A stretch of 64,000 bases of DNA from Lichenostomus cassidix. Taxonomy: Eukaryota > Chordata > Aves > Passeriformes > Meliphagidae. The position numbers and the translations under genes were made by a program. Of the stretch, positions 27,601 through 37,742 are shown piece by piece. The DNA lies in assembly GCA_008360975.2 (NCBI GenBank), contig CM039193.1, positions 19,637,389-19,701,388 on the forward strand, read 5' to 3'. How positions within the stretch are numbered: position 1 is the stretch's first letter; every line of letters starts with the position of its first letter. The notes beneath the pieces were generated by a model. It searched no databases. It was not told the DNA's origin and worked only from the letters and a program-made list of their open reading frames with translations.

Positions 27601-27875
27601 AAATACTGTTTAAGTTATTGCTTTTGAAGGGACAATTGATTTTCTCAAAAACTCAGGATTCAATTTGTCCCACTGCTGCTATTGAGCATTGTTCCTGTGT
27701 ACACTTCGAATGGGAGCAATTTTCCCCTGCCAGTTAAGGCTTGCACTACAGTCACAAAGCTGCTTGTGCAGTAATACAGATAGAGAGGAGCACCAGCAAG
27801 GCGGGAATGGCAAATCAGTAAACAAGGATTATCTCGATCATGACCATCAGGTTGAGTTTTCACTCCTGCCAGAAA
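21673..27875. other. Intronic or upstream part of the let-7 transcript, no gene recognised
   Basis: About 6.2 kb of AT-leaning sequence between let-7a-1 and the CpG-island promoter. It holds a TA microsatellite (listed) and a small direct repeat of GAAAGCAAGAATTCT near 25,776-25,801. I saw no further hairpin of the let-7 or miR-98 type and no protein-coding exon. Confidence 0.5.
26793..26810. repeat. TA dinucleotide microsatellite
   Basis: Nine uninterrupted TA units. Confidence 0.95.
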
Positions 27876-28055
27876 TAAATCACACAATTACAGAACTGTT
27901 AAGGTTGGAAGAGACCTCTGGATATCATCCAGTCCAACCCCCTGCCAAGACAGGGTCACCCAAAGCAGATGACACAGGAACGCATCCAGGTGGGTTTGGA
28001 ATGTCTCTACGCCATCTCTGGGCAGCTTCTTTCAGTGCTCTGCCACCCTCATGAA
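27876..28055 (-). mobile_element. CR1 LINE 3' fragment, reverse orientation
   Basis: Contains AATTACAGAACTGTTAAGGT, TGGAAGAGACCTCTGGATAT and CCAGTCCAACCCCCTGCCAA, typical of the 3' part of a CR1 read on the opposite strand. Confidence 0.8.
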
Positions 28056-28619
28056 AAGTTGTAATGTAAAATCACAAAAACACAGACTGGTGGGGTAACA
28101 CCTTCATCTAAAACTAACTGAGCCATGCCACAATAAAGTCACCAGCAGCCAGGGTCGGACCCTGCTCCGTGCCAGCAACAGCCCTGCGGGGGAACCCACA
28201 TGTGCCGAGCTGCCCATGCCAAGGGCAAGAGCCACTCCTGCAACGCCCAGAGGCCAGCCAGAGCTTTGGGTAAAAACTGCATGTACGTATTCTAGCAGGT
28301 CACATATGTTCCGCTCAAGTGCTGCTCCTCATGTGTCCAGCCATGCCCCGGCTGGGATGTGCCCATGTCACTGCTGCCACACGCTGCCTGGCAGAACCCC
28401 ACTGCCACAGCTTCCGACCCATTTCCAGAACAAGCCGCTTGTGAGGAGCAAGACGGGAGCTGCCTGAGGACGATGGGCCAGGGAAAGGCACAGTCCCCAC
28501 GCCAGGTAATGATGCTCACTATAATCGACATCCCTGAGCAGCCCCCGTGCTCCCCTGAGAGGGGCTGGGCCGCCAAAACACTTCCACCTACTTCCTAAGG
28601 GCTTTTCTTCACCTTTCAA
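28056..28619. other. Noncoding shoulder of the CpG island
   Basis: GC content rises toward the island. Open frames on both strands show no family resemblance. It is probably the first intron of the let-7 host transcript. Confidence 0.4.
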
Positions 28620-29450
28620 CCCCTCGGTTCGAGTTCAGCCCCCCGCTGCGGCCCTCTCGGTGCCCGGGCAGGGCTGAGCCCCTCAGCCCAGCCCCGGTAC
28701 CGGGGGGGCTCCCCGGCCAAGGTCCCCCCGGCCCCGGCAGTGACGTACCTGGCGCTGGCGGCTCCCGGGGGCGGCACTTCCGGACCTTCCAGTGAGCCTG
28801 GAGGAGAGCGGGGGGAGAACGGGGGGAAAAGGCATCGATGAGGGGAATAAGGACAATGAACCGGGGCCGTGGCAGACGCGGCGGAGAGGCCCGGCCGAGA
28901 CCCCTCGCCCGCCCGTACGGGCCCTTCGGCTCAGTCCCTCCACCTCCACCCTCCCCCCGCCGCGCCCCGACCCCGCGGCCGCTCCCGCATCCCCCCGGCC
29001 CCGCGGCCGCCGCCCGGTCCCGCCGTCCCGGTACTTGCAGGACCCGGATGGAGTCGCGGCCGCTGCGGCCGCCGCTCCCGCGGCACCACGGGAAGGGCGC
29101 CGCGCCCCGCCCGCCGCAGCCGCCGCCCGCCCGTCCATCACCCACCGCCTCCCGCACCCATTGGGTGTTGGACAGCGAAGTTCCGCCCCTGCACAAGAAC
29201 GTCGCTTCTCATTGGTCAGCTGTGAAGACGGCTCTGCCCCCCTCCGCCATTTATTTCGGGCGCGTTCCACAGCGCTCCCGTAATGGCGCCCCCGGCGGCA
29301 GCCGCGTTGTGCCCGCCCCGGGCCGCGCCCGCTCTTCCCCGCCTCCACCTCAGGACGGCCCAGCTCGGCTCGGCGCGGCCCGGGCCGTCCCTGTCCTGCT
29401 GGGGGTGAGGCCCGGCCGGCGCCGCTCGAGCGTTGTGTGCAGCATTAGCA
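28620..29450 (-). promoter_or_regulatory. CpG-island promoter, probably of the let-7 host transcript
   Basis: Very GC- and CpG-rich for about 0.8 kb, unlike the AT-leaning flanks. Two CCAAT boxes read on the minus strand (CTGACCAATGAG near 29,208-29,219 and CACCCAATGGG near 29,158-29,168), which suits NF-Y-driven minus-strand initiation near 29.1 kb. A strong minus-strand donor, CGCCAG|GTACGT, is at 28,749, giving a plausible noncoding first exon. Long open frames on both strands (up to about 220 codons) are Pro/Arg/Gly-rich and best explained by CpG-island composition. CpG islands are often bidirectional, so a plus-strand transcript is possible. Confidence 0.7.
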
Positions 29451-29502
29451 CCATTACCGGGTTTAGGGGCCTTGGCCTCTCCGTGGCCCATCACATAGAC
29501 TC

Positions 29503-29965
29503 GTAGAATCATCAGGGGTGAATGAGCCCTTTAATGTCAGGCAGCACCGATACTGTGACCCCTAAACCAGCCAGTGCCAGATTCAGACGCCTTTTGAAAA
29601 CCTCCGGGGATGGTGATTGCACCACTGCCCTGACCACCTGAACAGTGAAAACAATTTTCTAATGCCTAATCTGAATCTCCCGTCTCAGTTCAAGGCCATT
29701 TCCTGGGATCTCTCAGCTGCGGGCACGGTGGAAGAAACCGGCCCCACCTCACTACAACCTTTCAGGGAGATACAGAGAGCAAAGAAGTCCCCCGAGCCTC
29801 CTCTTGTTGAGGTTAAACCCAGCTCCCTCAGCCGCTGCTCACAGGGCATGTTCTCTAGACCCTTCCTGAGCCTTGTGGCACTTCTCTGGGCACCCTCCAC
29901 CCCCCTAAGTTTACTCAGGTTTTAAAGTGAGGAGCCCAGACTGCAGCACTCGAGGTGCAGCTGCT
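29503..29965 (-). mobile_element. CR1 LINE fragment, reverse orientation
   Basis: Starts TCGTAGAATCATCAGGGGTG and continues through CR1 landmarks: the CAGGCAGCACCGATACTGTG region, CACTGCCCTGACCACCTGAA, CCCACCTCACTACAACCTTT and a CTCCCTCAGCCGCTGCTCAC segment. Diverged relative to consensus text, so probably old. Confidence 0.8.
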
Positions 29966-31063
29966 GCGTTGCTCCCTCCCAAGCAGCTTGTCCTGGCGAT
30001 GTGTGGGAAGCCGTGGGTCTGGTGAAAGCACCGTCCTGCCGAGCGCTACTTCCAAAACTTTGCCAGAGTGGCTCCTCACCGAATAGACAGGTTTTGTTTT
30101 TATCCCGTTTCCTAATCTGTTTAGGTATCATTCAGTGACACAAGTTAGAATTTACTTGCTTTGCTGATCACATTCAGTGGTCCATTGTAATCTTGTTTGA
30201 TTGCGGAGCAACCACTGAGAGTTTCTCTTCCTTCATCCCCGCTGCCACCTGATGAGCTGCTGAAGGAATGAACTGGCTGTTCTTTTCTGGGAAGGAACTT
30301 TTCTACCAGCTCTCACCTTGTTACTGATTCCTGTTTGCCAGTCACTGACTTTGCTGCTTATCACTGGAAATTGCAGAACATAAAACTCCAGCTTGCTGGT
30401 GAGACTCTGTTGTGAATTACATGTTTTTGACAAAGTTTGTCTTTGCTTTTCTCTCTGCCTCTGAATTTGGGGTTTATCCTCTTTTACTTCAGCAATCTGA
30501 CTTGAAAGTGTTATGTTAATGTCTTGTTACCTGGTCAAAATAACCTTTTCTGGTATACTCCTGATGGGCTTTTTCTTAATGTTTTGGGGATGCACAGGGT
30601 CTGTAGGGAGCATCAGAGCCTTTCAGAGGAGGAGAAGCCCTTCAGCTCATTAGTGTGTCTGCAATATCACACTCATCACAACTAATACAAGCTCAGGGAG
30701 AGAAATGCTGTGTTTAAAATCAAACTTCAGATATAGCATTTTTTTCCATGTGTCCTAATTTTCACAAGATTTTTGGATAGATCTTGATTCTAATAAATAA
30801 AAATATTGGCTATTATACTCAATATAATATTTATAATTATATATAACCATGTAATTATATTCAATATCAAATATTTAAATAAATAAAACTGTGTGAATGC
30901 ACAGTGTATTCTTGTCAGAATTTTTTCTTCTTTTGAGAAATTTTTTAAATAATAAAACTTGTCAGTCCTTAAGAATTTTTTGAAAATTTATAGAGTTGGA
31001 ATGATGAAGTTTTTGTGTGTCTGGTGTCCTGTCTCACTTCAAAAGTAGTAATTTTTATCACAG
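29966..31063. other. Noncoding, AT-rich
   Basis: No gene recognised. The stretch at about 30,780-30,980 is strongly AT-rich with repeated ATAATAT and TTATAAT words. Confidence 0.5.
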
Positions 31064-31142
31064 ATTGAGGAAGGAAATGTGTGCCTTGGGGGTGGTCATG
31101 AGAGCAATGAACAGATTAAACAATAACCCAGCTACTGACAGG
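31064..31142 (+). other. Exon-like open block, unknown protein
   Basis: 79 nt between an acceptor (TTTTTATCACAG) and a donor (GACAGG|GTAAGG). In one frame it encodes ALGVVMRAMNRLNNNPATDR at its end, leaving a codon boundary. It is phase-compatible with the open block at 31,594. I recognise no family. It may be a real or decayed exon of a plus-strand gene, or chance. Confidence 0.2.
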
Positions 31143-31593
31143 GTAAGGCAGATGTTTTGTGTGTTGAGCAAACTAAATAAAGTGCAGGTTTTAATCTTGT
31201 GAAGGTAAAACTTTATCAAGTAAATTCACCTGGCTGCTGTATTTTGTGTTAATCTTTAGTGTTGGGTGTAATTTGTCTCTTTTTGTGATGAACGTAGATG
31301 CTACAGGGTGAGGAACTGTGAGGTGCCCACCGGGTACATGCAAGAAGTGCTTGGTGGTTGCTGCACTTCCCTCAGAGCTCACGAGATGGGGTTTGAGGAC
31401 CCAGAAAGAAGCCAAGGACCACATGGAGCACTGCAGTACCACCTCACGGCATGTTTTGCTGAGGCACTGTTCAGAATTCTTGCTAGCACACAGGCAGAAT
31501 CGACTAGGAGGAGTAGGTACAGGGTATTTGTGAGGAGTCCTGCTCAGAAAAGGGCAGATGTAAATCCAAGGGCAAGTTTTTGGCAATTTGCAG
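31143..31593. other. Unassigned, overlapping open frames
   Basis: Overlapping open frames run on both strands (127 codons plus, part of 187 codons minus). None has recognisable motifs, and the composition does not favour one frame, so no gene is called. Confidence 0.3.
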
Positions 31594-31701
31594 GTGGTGT
31601 TGTCTGTGGTGAGGATTGCCGGAGAGCTGGATTTGCCAGAGGAGCAGAGGGCTGCAGTAAGGAATGCAATCCTAGCTCTCAGAATAAATGAGGAGGAATG
31701 A
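31594..31701 (+). other. Exon-like open block with helical, charged peptide
   Basis: Preceded by TTTTTGGCAATTTGCAG. The frame encodes VVLSVVRIAGELDLPEEQ, then a helix-like stretch ending NAILALRINEEE and a stop at 31,699-31,701. A donor GCA|GTAAGG inside could end the exon earlier. It is phase 0, matching the end of the block at 31,064-31,142. Unknown family; could be a terminal exon or a relic. Confidence 0.2.
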
Positions 31702-33116
31702 AAAAATATTTTTTCAAAAATTAAGGATTCTATAGATGACACATTTCTTTGCAAAGCAGGAGTGACAGAGTTCTCTTGGGCCTGTGCTTTGCCAGGTGCA
31801 TTGGTGGCTCTTGCTCATTATACCCCTAACTGGGAAGTGATGTTGGTTATGGCTTAGAGGACAATTCCACAGTATGTTCAGTCAGGCACCGGACGTTGGT
31901 GACATGACAGATCTTTCTTCAGAAAAAGTTAATGATAGGACAAGGGAGAATGGCTTCCCATTGCCAGAGGGCAGGGTTAGATGGGATATTAGGAAGAAAT
32001 TCTTCTCAGCCAGGGTGGGGAGGCCCTGGCACAGGTTGCCCAGAGAAGCTGTAGCTGCCTGTGGATCCTTGGAAGTGTCCAAGGCCAGATCCAAAGTGCC
32101 TTCTTGCACACCTGCTTGCCCAGTGAAGGTACTGAAGGTCTCAGGGTGTTCCATGGAATGTCTGTGCTCTGCATGTATTTACTGCTAGTATTTGGGACAG
32201 CAGGTTGCATATACAGCACAGTCTTTGCAGAGAACAGCAGGTCAAATTTGCAAGTCCACATCCAGTAATGTATGTCAGAATGTTTCTTCATTTATTGATG
32301 AACTTTAACAAATTTTTAAGATGTGAGAAAAGATGTGAAGAAAACTCACAGTTAGGTGAACCAAAGACTGAGAACCAGCTTGCCAGGAGTGTGCTACAGA
32401 ACAAGTAAGGATTGAAATACACTGTTTTTCTCTTCCTGCTAAGCCACTTCATCTTGTATATTCTAGGCCCCAATACAAACTGACTGCATACTATAGGAAT
32501 CAAAATGCAGAATCCAATCTTTGTCAAACATCGTGTGATTTTATAAGTATCACCTCAAAAGAGTCACTTGCACCTTCACAGCTTCGTCAGATATCTCATG
32601 GAGTGTGATTTTTTTAATAAATGTTTCTTTCCTTCCACTATGAGTTTGTTGTATTTTTTGCAGGATTTTGGTCTTTGTGTTTCCCAAAGAGTTTACACAT
32701 TGAACATACTGACTCACTGTCAGACACATTTGGGAGAGAAAAGAACACACAAGGAGAGTTAGTATCTGTCCAAGCATAGAAGCAATCCAAGGGACTTGGT
32801 CTGTCTGTTGTTAGATGCTGCTAGAAGTGTAAGACACAAGCATTGCCAGGGAGGCTGTGGTGTTCATTTTCCAAACTGAGATGGCTGCTGCACTGCATTT
32901 GTCCTGTTGGCATTTGCAGTACACAATACAAATATTGCCCAGCCACATGGCAAGTGTTTTAGTTGCTTACTGAAAAAAGTGTACTCCCTTTCTGTGTGTC
33001 ATGTGAATTCTGATGTGATGTGAATATGATACAGGGAAGCTTCCCATTCAAAAATTGTGTTATTGGACCTTCCAGCACACATAGTGTCATCTATTTTTCT
33101 TCTTGGTGATACACAG
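31702..33116. other. Noncoding, with one CR1 fragment
   Basis: Apart from the CR1 fragment at 31,925-32,105, no gene or RNA is recognisable. Confidence 0.45.
31925..32105 (+). mobile_element. CR1 LINE fragment, forward orientation
   Basis: Reads TTGCCAGAGGGCAGGGTTAG, ATGGGATATTAGGAAGAAAT and CCTGGCACAGGTTGCCCAGA, then TGTCCAAGGCCAGATCC. This is the CR1 segment just upstream of the 3' end, in plus orientation, and stops before the usual 3' tail. Confidence 0.85.
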
Positions 33117-33190
33117 TCCTGGACACCCCACTGGTGATGGGAGCAAGTGCAGATGAAGATACAGTCCTAACCTGGAAAATTTATGAAGCA
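33117..33190 (+). pseudogene. WD40-like exon fragment, possibly CDC20-related
   Basis: 74 nt between an acceptor (TGGTGATACACAG) and a donor (GAAGCA|GTGAGT). The frame reads VMGASADEDTVLTWKIYEA, resembling the last blade of CDC20-type WD40 proteins (pattern A-ADE-T--W---E). No stop inside. It begins two bases into a codon and ends on a boundary, the same phases as the block at 12,561. With no neighbouring blades found, I read it as an isolated relic exon; an active exon of a larger gene cannot be excluded. Confidence 0.25.
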
Positions 33191-33791
33191 GTGAGTTTTG
33201 CAGCTAATTTCATTGGTGAATTATTGGAGAATGGAGTATTCATTCAGAATAAGGGAAGGAAACTCTGGTCCTTTTTGTCATTTTAGCACGGTGCTTAGAA
33301 AAGGCAAAGAAGATACTTTCACAGCACTTGGTCAGGTTCAAGAATAGTTTTAGTTCTGCCAATACTCAGTCTATGAGGCTGTGTTTGACTTTTAAAAAGG
33401 TTATATTTCTTACATTTCTTTGGAAGCTTGTGAAGCTGCTTGCTACTGGCTGCAGAAAAATACCCCATTACTGGACTGGATAAAAATATTCTGGATAAGA
33501 AATCCTTAGCAATATTTAGTATTACCTCTTTTTGGTTATATTTTTGGAATAAGCTTCTGTCTATCTTAATACTGTTTATTTTTTAATACATAATAACTTT
33601 GTTATTATTAACTTTTATTACGTAATAATTTTGATATGTAAGGACTTTGTGAAGTATTGATCAACAGCTAGGATTTCTAATACATACATTATGGACTTAG
33701 TAGGGAGCTAGCACTTACAGGATAGAAAATGTGCAGATTGCTAAAATGAAAAGAGATAGATAAAAATTCATAGCAAGTTTATGTTTTCTCT
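33191..33791. other. Noncoding, AT-rich
   Basis: No gene or known repeat recognised. Confidence 0.45.
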
Positions 33792-34287
33792 TGTCGTCGG
33801 CTGAGTCAAAGTGCCCCTTTGCCAAAGGCACCGGCTAGCGGGCGGGCTACCGGGCAGGGTGTGCCTGGGTGAGTGGGTCTATCGCTCTTCTTGAGGGAGC
33901 ACGGCCCCAGGAAAGGAGGTAGCAGGACGCGATGGCAAAAGCCGCAGTCAGTGAAGGAGACGAAGACGGAGGGTCCACTTTATTAACGGGGGGTCAGCAG
34001 CAAACGGTGGTCTCGAGGGAGAGCCTCGTAAGAACAGGGGTGGCAGGAGGTTTTAGGGCTGGAAAAAGGGGGAGTGGAAAAAGGCGGGACAAGCATAGGA
34101 CCAACTGGGTACAGGGGAGAAGGTGAGGGACAAGCAGGGTTACAAATCAAATTTGAAGGGGGAGTGACATAAGACAGTAACCAACCATAAACCGGGGAGA
34201 ACAGAACCTTCCAGAAACGGGGAGGCACAAGCAAACTTTTAACCAAGAATGACTTACAAAACTTCAGGGGAGGAGGGTGGAGGATCA
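33792..34287 (-). mobile_element. Endogenous retroviral LTR, minus orientation
   Basis: Read on the minus strand it begins TGATCCTCCACCC and ends CAGCCGACGACA, giving TG...CA edges. A poly(A) signal lies in GTTAATAAAGTGGACC, followed by a U5-like GC-rich end. The left edge is fairly clear; the right edge is tentative because no target-site duplication was found and no clear polypurine tract precedes it. A solo or truncated copy, since no gag or pol is nearby. Confidence 0.55.
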
Positions 34288-34407
34288 GACTTCGGTATCA
34301 TTATCTGAATCCCAGGAAGAGGAGGAAGAATTTCCCTCCTCTGGCAGGCTCTGTGGCTGGGCCACCGCCACCATTGGGGTTTGGACCTCCACATTCTCTA
34401 TGTTCAT
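34285..34407 (-). pseudogene. Short open frame beside the LTR, possible retroviral 3' ORF end
   Basis: A 40-codon minus-strand frame, Ser/Glu/Asp-rich at its C-terminus (SSSSSWDSDNDTEV), whose stop codon coincides with the proposed start of the LTR. That position suits the tail of a retroviral env or other 3' gene. No other viral coding sequence is present upstream, so it is at most a broken remnant. Family assignment is not possible from this alone. Confidence 0.25.
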
Positions 34408-34762
34408 TACAGATTTGGGATGACTGTCTTTTCTTGTGACTACAGATTTTATCAAGCTTGTATTTAAATCTCTCTAGTATACTTTCAATTAGACTATTTC
34501 ATAGCAGGCCAACAGGTTCCTCCATCCCACAAATAAATGATTTACAAAGGAAAAAATAAGTAAATTAGTTTGAGTGATGCAGGAACACTTTATTTCTCTG
34601 ATAATTCAATGTAATGTAGAAAAAATACATCATTTTTATTTAGTTGATACTTAATGTTGATAAGATTTGAACCATGGTAAAATATGGCAGAAGTGTCTTG
34701 TCGGGGGTTGAGCACATTTAGAATTTCTTCCCATTCCTGTTACTAAGCAACAAATAGTTGGA
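34288..34762. other. Noncoding between two LTRs
   Basis: Apart from the 40-codon frame at its left end, this holds AT-rich sequence without recognisable features. It could include decayed retroviral sequence. Confidence 0.35.
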
Positions 34763-35597
34763 TGTTTAGAGCCATCAAGGCTTTTGTAAAAGACACAAGG
34801 TGTGCTTGGGCAGGGCAGGGTAAGGGAAGAGCCGGCGGTTGGAATGCTCTCGTGGTTTGGACGCTGAGAGGAGAGGCTGCTCTCTTTGCTTTTCGGCTGC
34901 GACCAGAGGAAATCCAACTGTGCCCTGTTTTTCCTTCTCCTGGCTGGATGAGCTTTGATTCAACCTTTTTTCCCACTGGGAAGTGCACATTTACCTGGGC
35001 TGCATTTCCTCGCAGCAGCTGCCAGGAGAGTCCGGCTGCCTCTGCCGCCTGCCCCCGCCCTCTGCCGCACGAGACCGCGGCGTCTGCTGTGACTGCAGAA
35101 ATCCTTGCTACCTCGCTAGCTAGCTGGGAGAGAGACAGCTCCTACCCCTGCCGCCCTGCTTTCTGCCGCTCCGAGCTGCTTTGCCTCCCTGCGTGCTTCT
35201 CAGCCTGCCCGCCATTACCAGCTGCCTGAGGCTGACCTGACCCTGCGCCACAGCGCCACCTGCAGCCGCTCGGGAGTCATCGCATCTGCCCTACCCGGCC
35301 GGGAGCTCAACAGCGCCCCTGCTGCTTGCAACCGTGATTACACCACACGGGAAAAGGCTCAGCAGCTCACAAGTCATCTACTATTGGTTTCTGATTCTAG
35401 TTGTGGTTGCTATTATTGTTATTGCTTGTTTATAGATACTAGTAAAGAACTGATATTCCTTTTTTTCCCATACCTTTGCCTGAAAGCCCTTGATTTTTCA
35501 AAATTAAATAATTCGTAGGGAGGGGAAAAATCACATTCTCTGTCCTAAGGGAGGGTTCAACCTCTCTTGGCAGACACCTGTCTTTAAAACCAAGACA
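34763..35597 (+). mobile_element. Endogenous retroviral LTR (ERVL-like), plus orientation
   Basis: About 835 bp, probably from TGTTTAGAGCCATCAAGG to AAAACCAAGACA. The GC-rich middle is followed by TACTAGTAAAGAACTGATAT, a CATACCTTTGCCTGAAAGCC segment and a TTCAAAATTAAATAATTCG segment, a 3' end I associate with passerine ERVL LTRs. The 155-codon frame within it (plus) and the minus-strand frames are by-products. No flanking duplication was identified, so exact ends are uncertain. Confidence 0.6.
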
Positions 35598-35879
35598 TGT
35601 CTATACAGACAGATTATTCAAATATCCATTTTGTCAGTTGGAGACTCAGGAGCATCACTTGCCCATGCTTTGCCTCTGAGTGAAGGGACTTTACCCTAAA
35701 CCAATAGGGATTGCATTACTCAGACTGAAATACAGAATTTAGCTAATCACACATAAATCTTGTAATTTCTGTTAGCAGGTAAAAAGTAGGGGGTTGGTTG
35801 GGGTTTTTTTTTAATATTCAGAGGTGTGATAAACAGCTTTGTGTTTTGTTAATCAAAATCTTTAGTCAGTTAACTGTAT

Positions 35880-36166
35880 TGTGTGCTGCCACCTCCAAAA
35901 TGCAAGAAGCACGAGAAGGCCATCTAGAGCACCTTTGACCTCACAACAACCGAAGAAGCAAAGTAACGAACTGTGCAGACGCGAGACTTGAAGGACACGT
36001 ATTTGAAAAATGCACGAGATTTGAAAGTCATGGAATCTAGAGAGTATATAAGTGAGACTGAGAGAGGCGGGAGGTATGCGTCATGGCAGAGCAAAAGGCT
36101 CCCGGCGTGTCCAGATCTTTTTTGTTTGCTGCTGCTTGCTAATAAATCTAATTAATCTAATCAACA
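35880..36166 (+). mobile_element. LTR-like block with TATA box and poly(A) signal
   Basis: About 290 bp beginning TGTGTGCTGCCACC. It contains AGAGAGTATATAAGTGAGAC (TATA box near 36,045), then about 95 bp later GCTTGCTAATAAATCTAATT (poly(A) signal near 36,141), ending around AATCAACA. This U3-R-U5 spacing is typical of a retroviral LTR of a different family from the two to its left. Ends are approximate. Confidence 0.45.
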
Positions 36167-37433
36167 TGGCTCATAATTTATAACAAGAGGCATGTCCTAA
36201 AGCATTTTCCAGTCTGAGCCTTTTACTTCATAAGGCCAATAAATTTACTTGCATGCTAGACAGGGAATATAGATGTCTTCAGTTCTCACTGGATTTTTTG
36301 CCTCCATACAGACTACCAGAAAGTTTTGAAGTGTTCTGTATTAGCATTTGGTGGCATAATCATTCCCTAAGAAAAGCCTTCACAGTGGACTTGGCTCTTT
36401 CAGAAGTCTGTGAAATGTGGATGTTCTCCTGCTGAAACACCCTGGTGTCAATTTAAGTAGCTCGTCACTGTTTAATGCTTAGAGATGTTGAAGCAATCCA
36501 GCTGTTGTTACTCCAATTAGAAGAGTTTTGCTTCTGAACACAAGGGAGGTTCTTTGAGGTTGAAAATTATTACCTGTAATTTTTGATTTTGAATTATGTT
36601 CTTTCTTTATCTTGACACTCATTTCAATTCACAGTTTCCTTACCTTTTACTGAAAGCTTCTACAAAAGATCAACCTAAGGCTTGCAAGCAATACTGCTTT
36701 TGTTATCACTAACATCTTTAAAATGCATTTTTTAAATTCCATTTAAAACTGAAATAACTCAACAATATAAAAAGTTAAGATGGCATCTGCTTGAAGAACA
36801 TGAAGTAACTGCCTTCTGCCAGATAATGAAGCAGATTAAAGGCTTATGTGTCTAGTGCTGAGAGTCTACAACAAGTGTAACGCTTTGTTGTGAGTAAGGC
36901 TTGAGTAGGTACCAAGACACTATGATTTGGTTGCTGCTTTTAGCCAGGGATATAGAAGCCACATGAAGTCGTTCCTCATCTACTGTTAAATACATCATGT
37001 GTTGTACAGCAACTAGGAAATTAGAGTTAATAGATTAGTGACTAAAAGAAAACCAGGTAACTGGACAAGTATAATCATGTACAGCTGGATAAGGCAGCCC
37101 GTGTGCACACAAACTGATTGAACATTGCCTTTGGGGATGATAAGACCTGGTTGTCATGTCAATTGTGCACCAAAACCCGGCACTACATGCACAGCACACA
37201 TTCGGTGTCAGCATACCAGGGCTGGTGCTGACTGCAATAGTAGGAATTGCCAACATGAGCTGAATTTCAGATTTGACATTCATATTGCAGAACCATGAAA
37301 TATCTTTCCAAAGTCATATAAATCAGTTCTTGTGAAAAAATTAAGACTGGATGGAGCTGCCTGGCGGGACATGGTCCCCTAACTGGGAGGGCAGATCTTG
37401 AGATCCAATCCCACAAAATCCTGTCCCAGCCAT
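36167..37433. other. Noncoding, upstream of the cassette gene
   Basis: No gene or known repeat recognised. It probably contains the promoter and 5' UTR of the cassette gene, but no TATA box or CpG island marks it clearly. Confidence 0.4.
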
Positions 37434-37492
37434 GAGGTCACAGCAGGGCTCTGAGGTCACAGCAGGGCTCTGAGGTCACAGAGGTCACAGAG
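37434..37492 (+). repeat. 19-bp tandem repeat
   Basis: GAGGTCACAGCAGGGCTCT occurs twice, followed by shorter GAGGTCACA copies. It lies about 150 bp upstream of the cassette gene start codon. GGTCA is a nuclear-receptor half-site word, but I claim no function. Confidence 0.8.
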
Positions 37493-37645
37493 CCCTGTGG
37501 TTGCACAGCACCACAAGGACCGACCAGTCAGTCCTTGACCACAACTGTTGCAGCAGCAGCGGCAGCAGCGGTGCTGACATTGGGACAGCGGTGTCAGGAC
37601 AGTGGTGGCAGCAAGAGCTGTGGGACTGGCTGAGGGCAAGGCACC

Positions 37646-37742
37646 ATGGCCCTTGCTCTGCGCCTTTTCCTCCTGCTCCTCCTGGCAGTGGCCCTGCATG
37701 CCAGGGCTGCCCAGGCTGCTCCGGTGGGAGCGTGGAGAGCAG
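37646..37742 (+). CDS. Cassette gene exon 1: signal peptide
   Basis: Starts MALALRLFLLLLLAVALHAR, a textbook secretion signal: short n-region with Arg, Leu/Ala hydrophobic core, then small residues AAQA before the mature start near APVGAW. The ATG context is GCACCATGG, a strong Kozak match. The donor is GAGAGCAG|GTGAGC, leaving phase 1, which fits all the downstream exons. Confidence 0.65.

Larger units (their letters stand above)
19340..29090 (-). ncRNA. Predicted let-7a-1/f-1/d primary transcript (host gene)
   Basis: Inferred unit on the minus strand, from a CpG-island promoter near 29.1 kb to a poly(A) signal at 19,358. In transcription order it holds a candidate first exon ending at a CAG|GTACGT donor (28,749), the let-7a-1, let-7f-1 and let-7d hairpins, an exon at 19,927-20,145 and a terminal exon starting at 19,784. 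Clustered miRNAs are usually processed from one such transcript. I can read the hairpins and splice signals directly. The start, the number of upstream exons and whether any spliced product is translated are inference. The precise 5' end is uncertain by a few hundred bases. Confidence 0.6.

Noticed and set aside
28609..29506. Long Pro/Arg/Gly/Ala-rich open frames on both strands (163-222 codons)
   Set aside because: They coincide with the CpG island; low stop-codon density and low-complexity composition on both strands argue against coding.
31191..31754. 187-codon minus-strand open frame
   Set aside because: No motif, no splice context, and other frames on the plus strand are also open across the same interval.
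34762..35229. 155-codon plus-strand frame rich in Cys and Ala
   Set aside because: It lies inside an LTR whose 3' end is recognisable; no retroviral or host protein motif is present.
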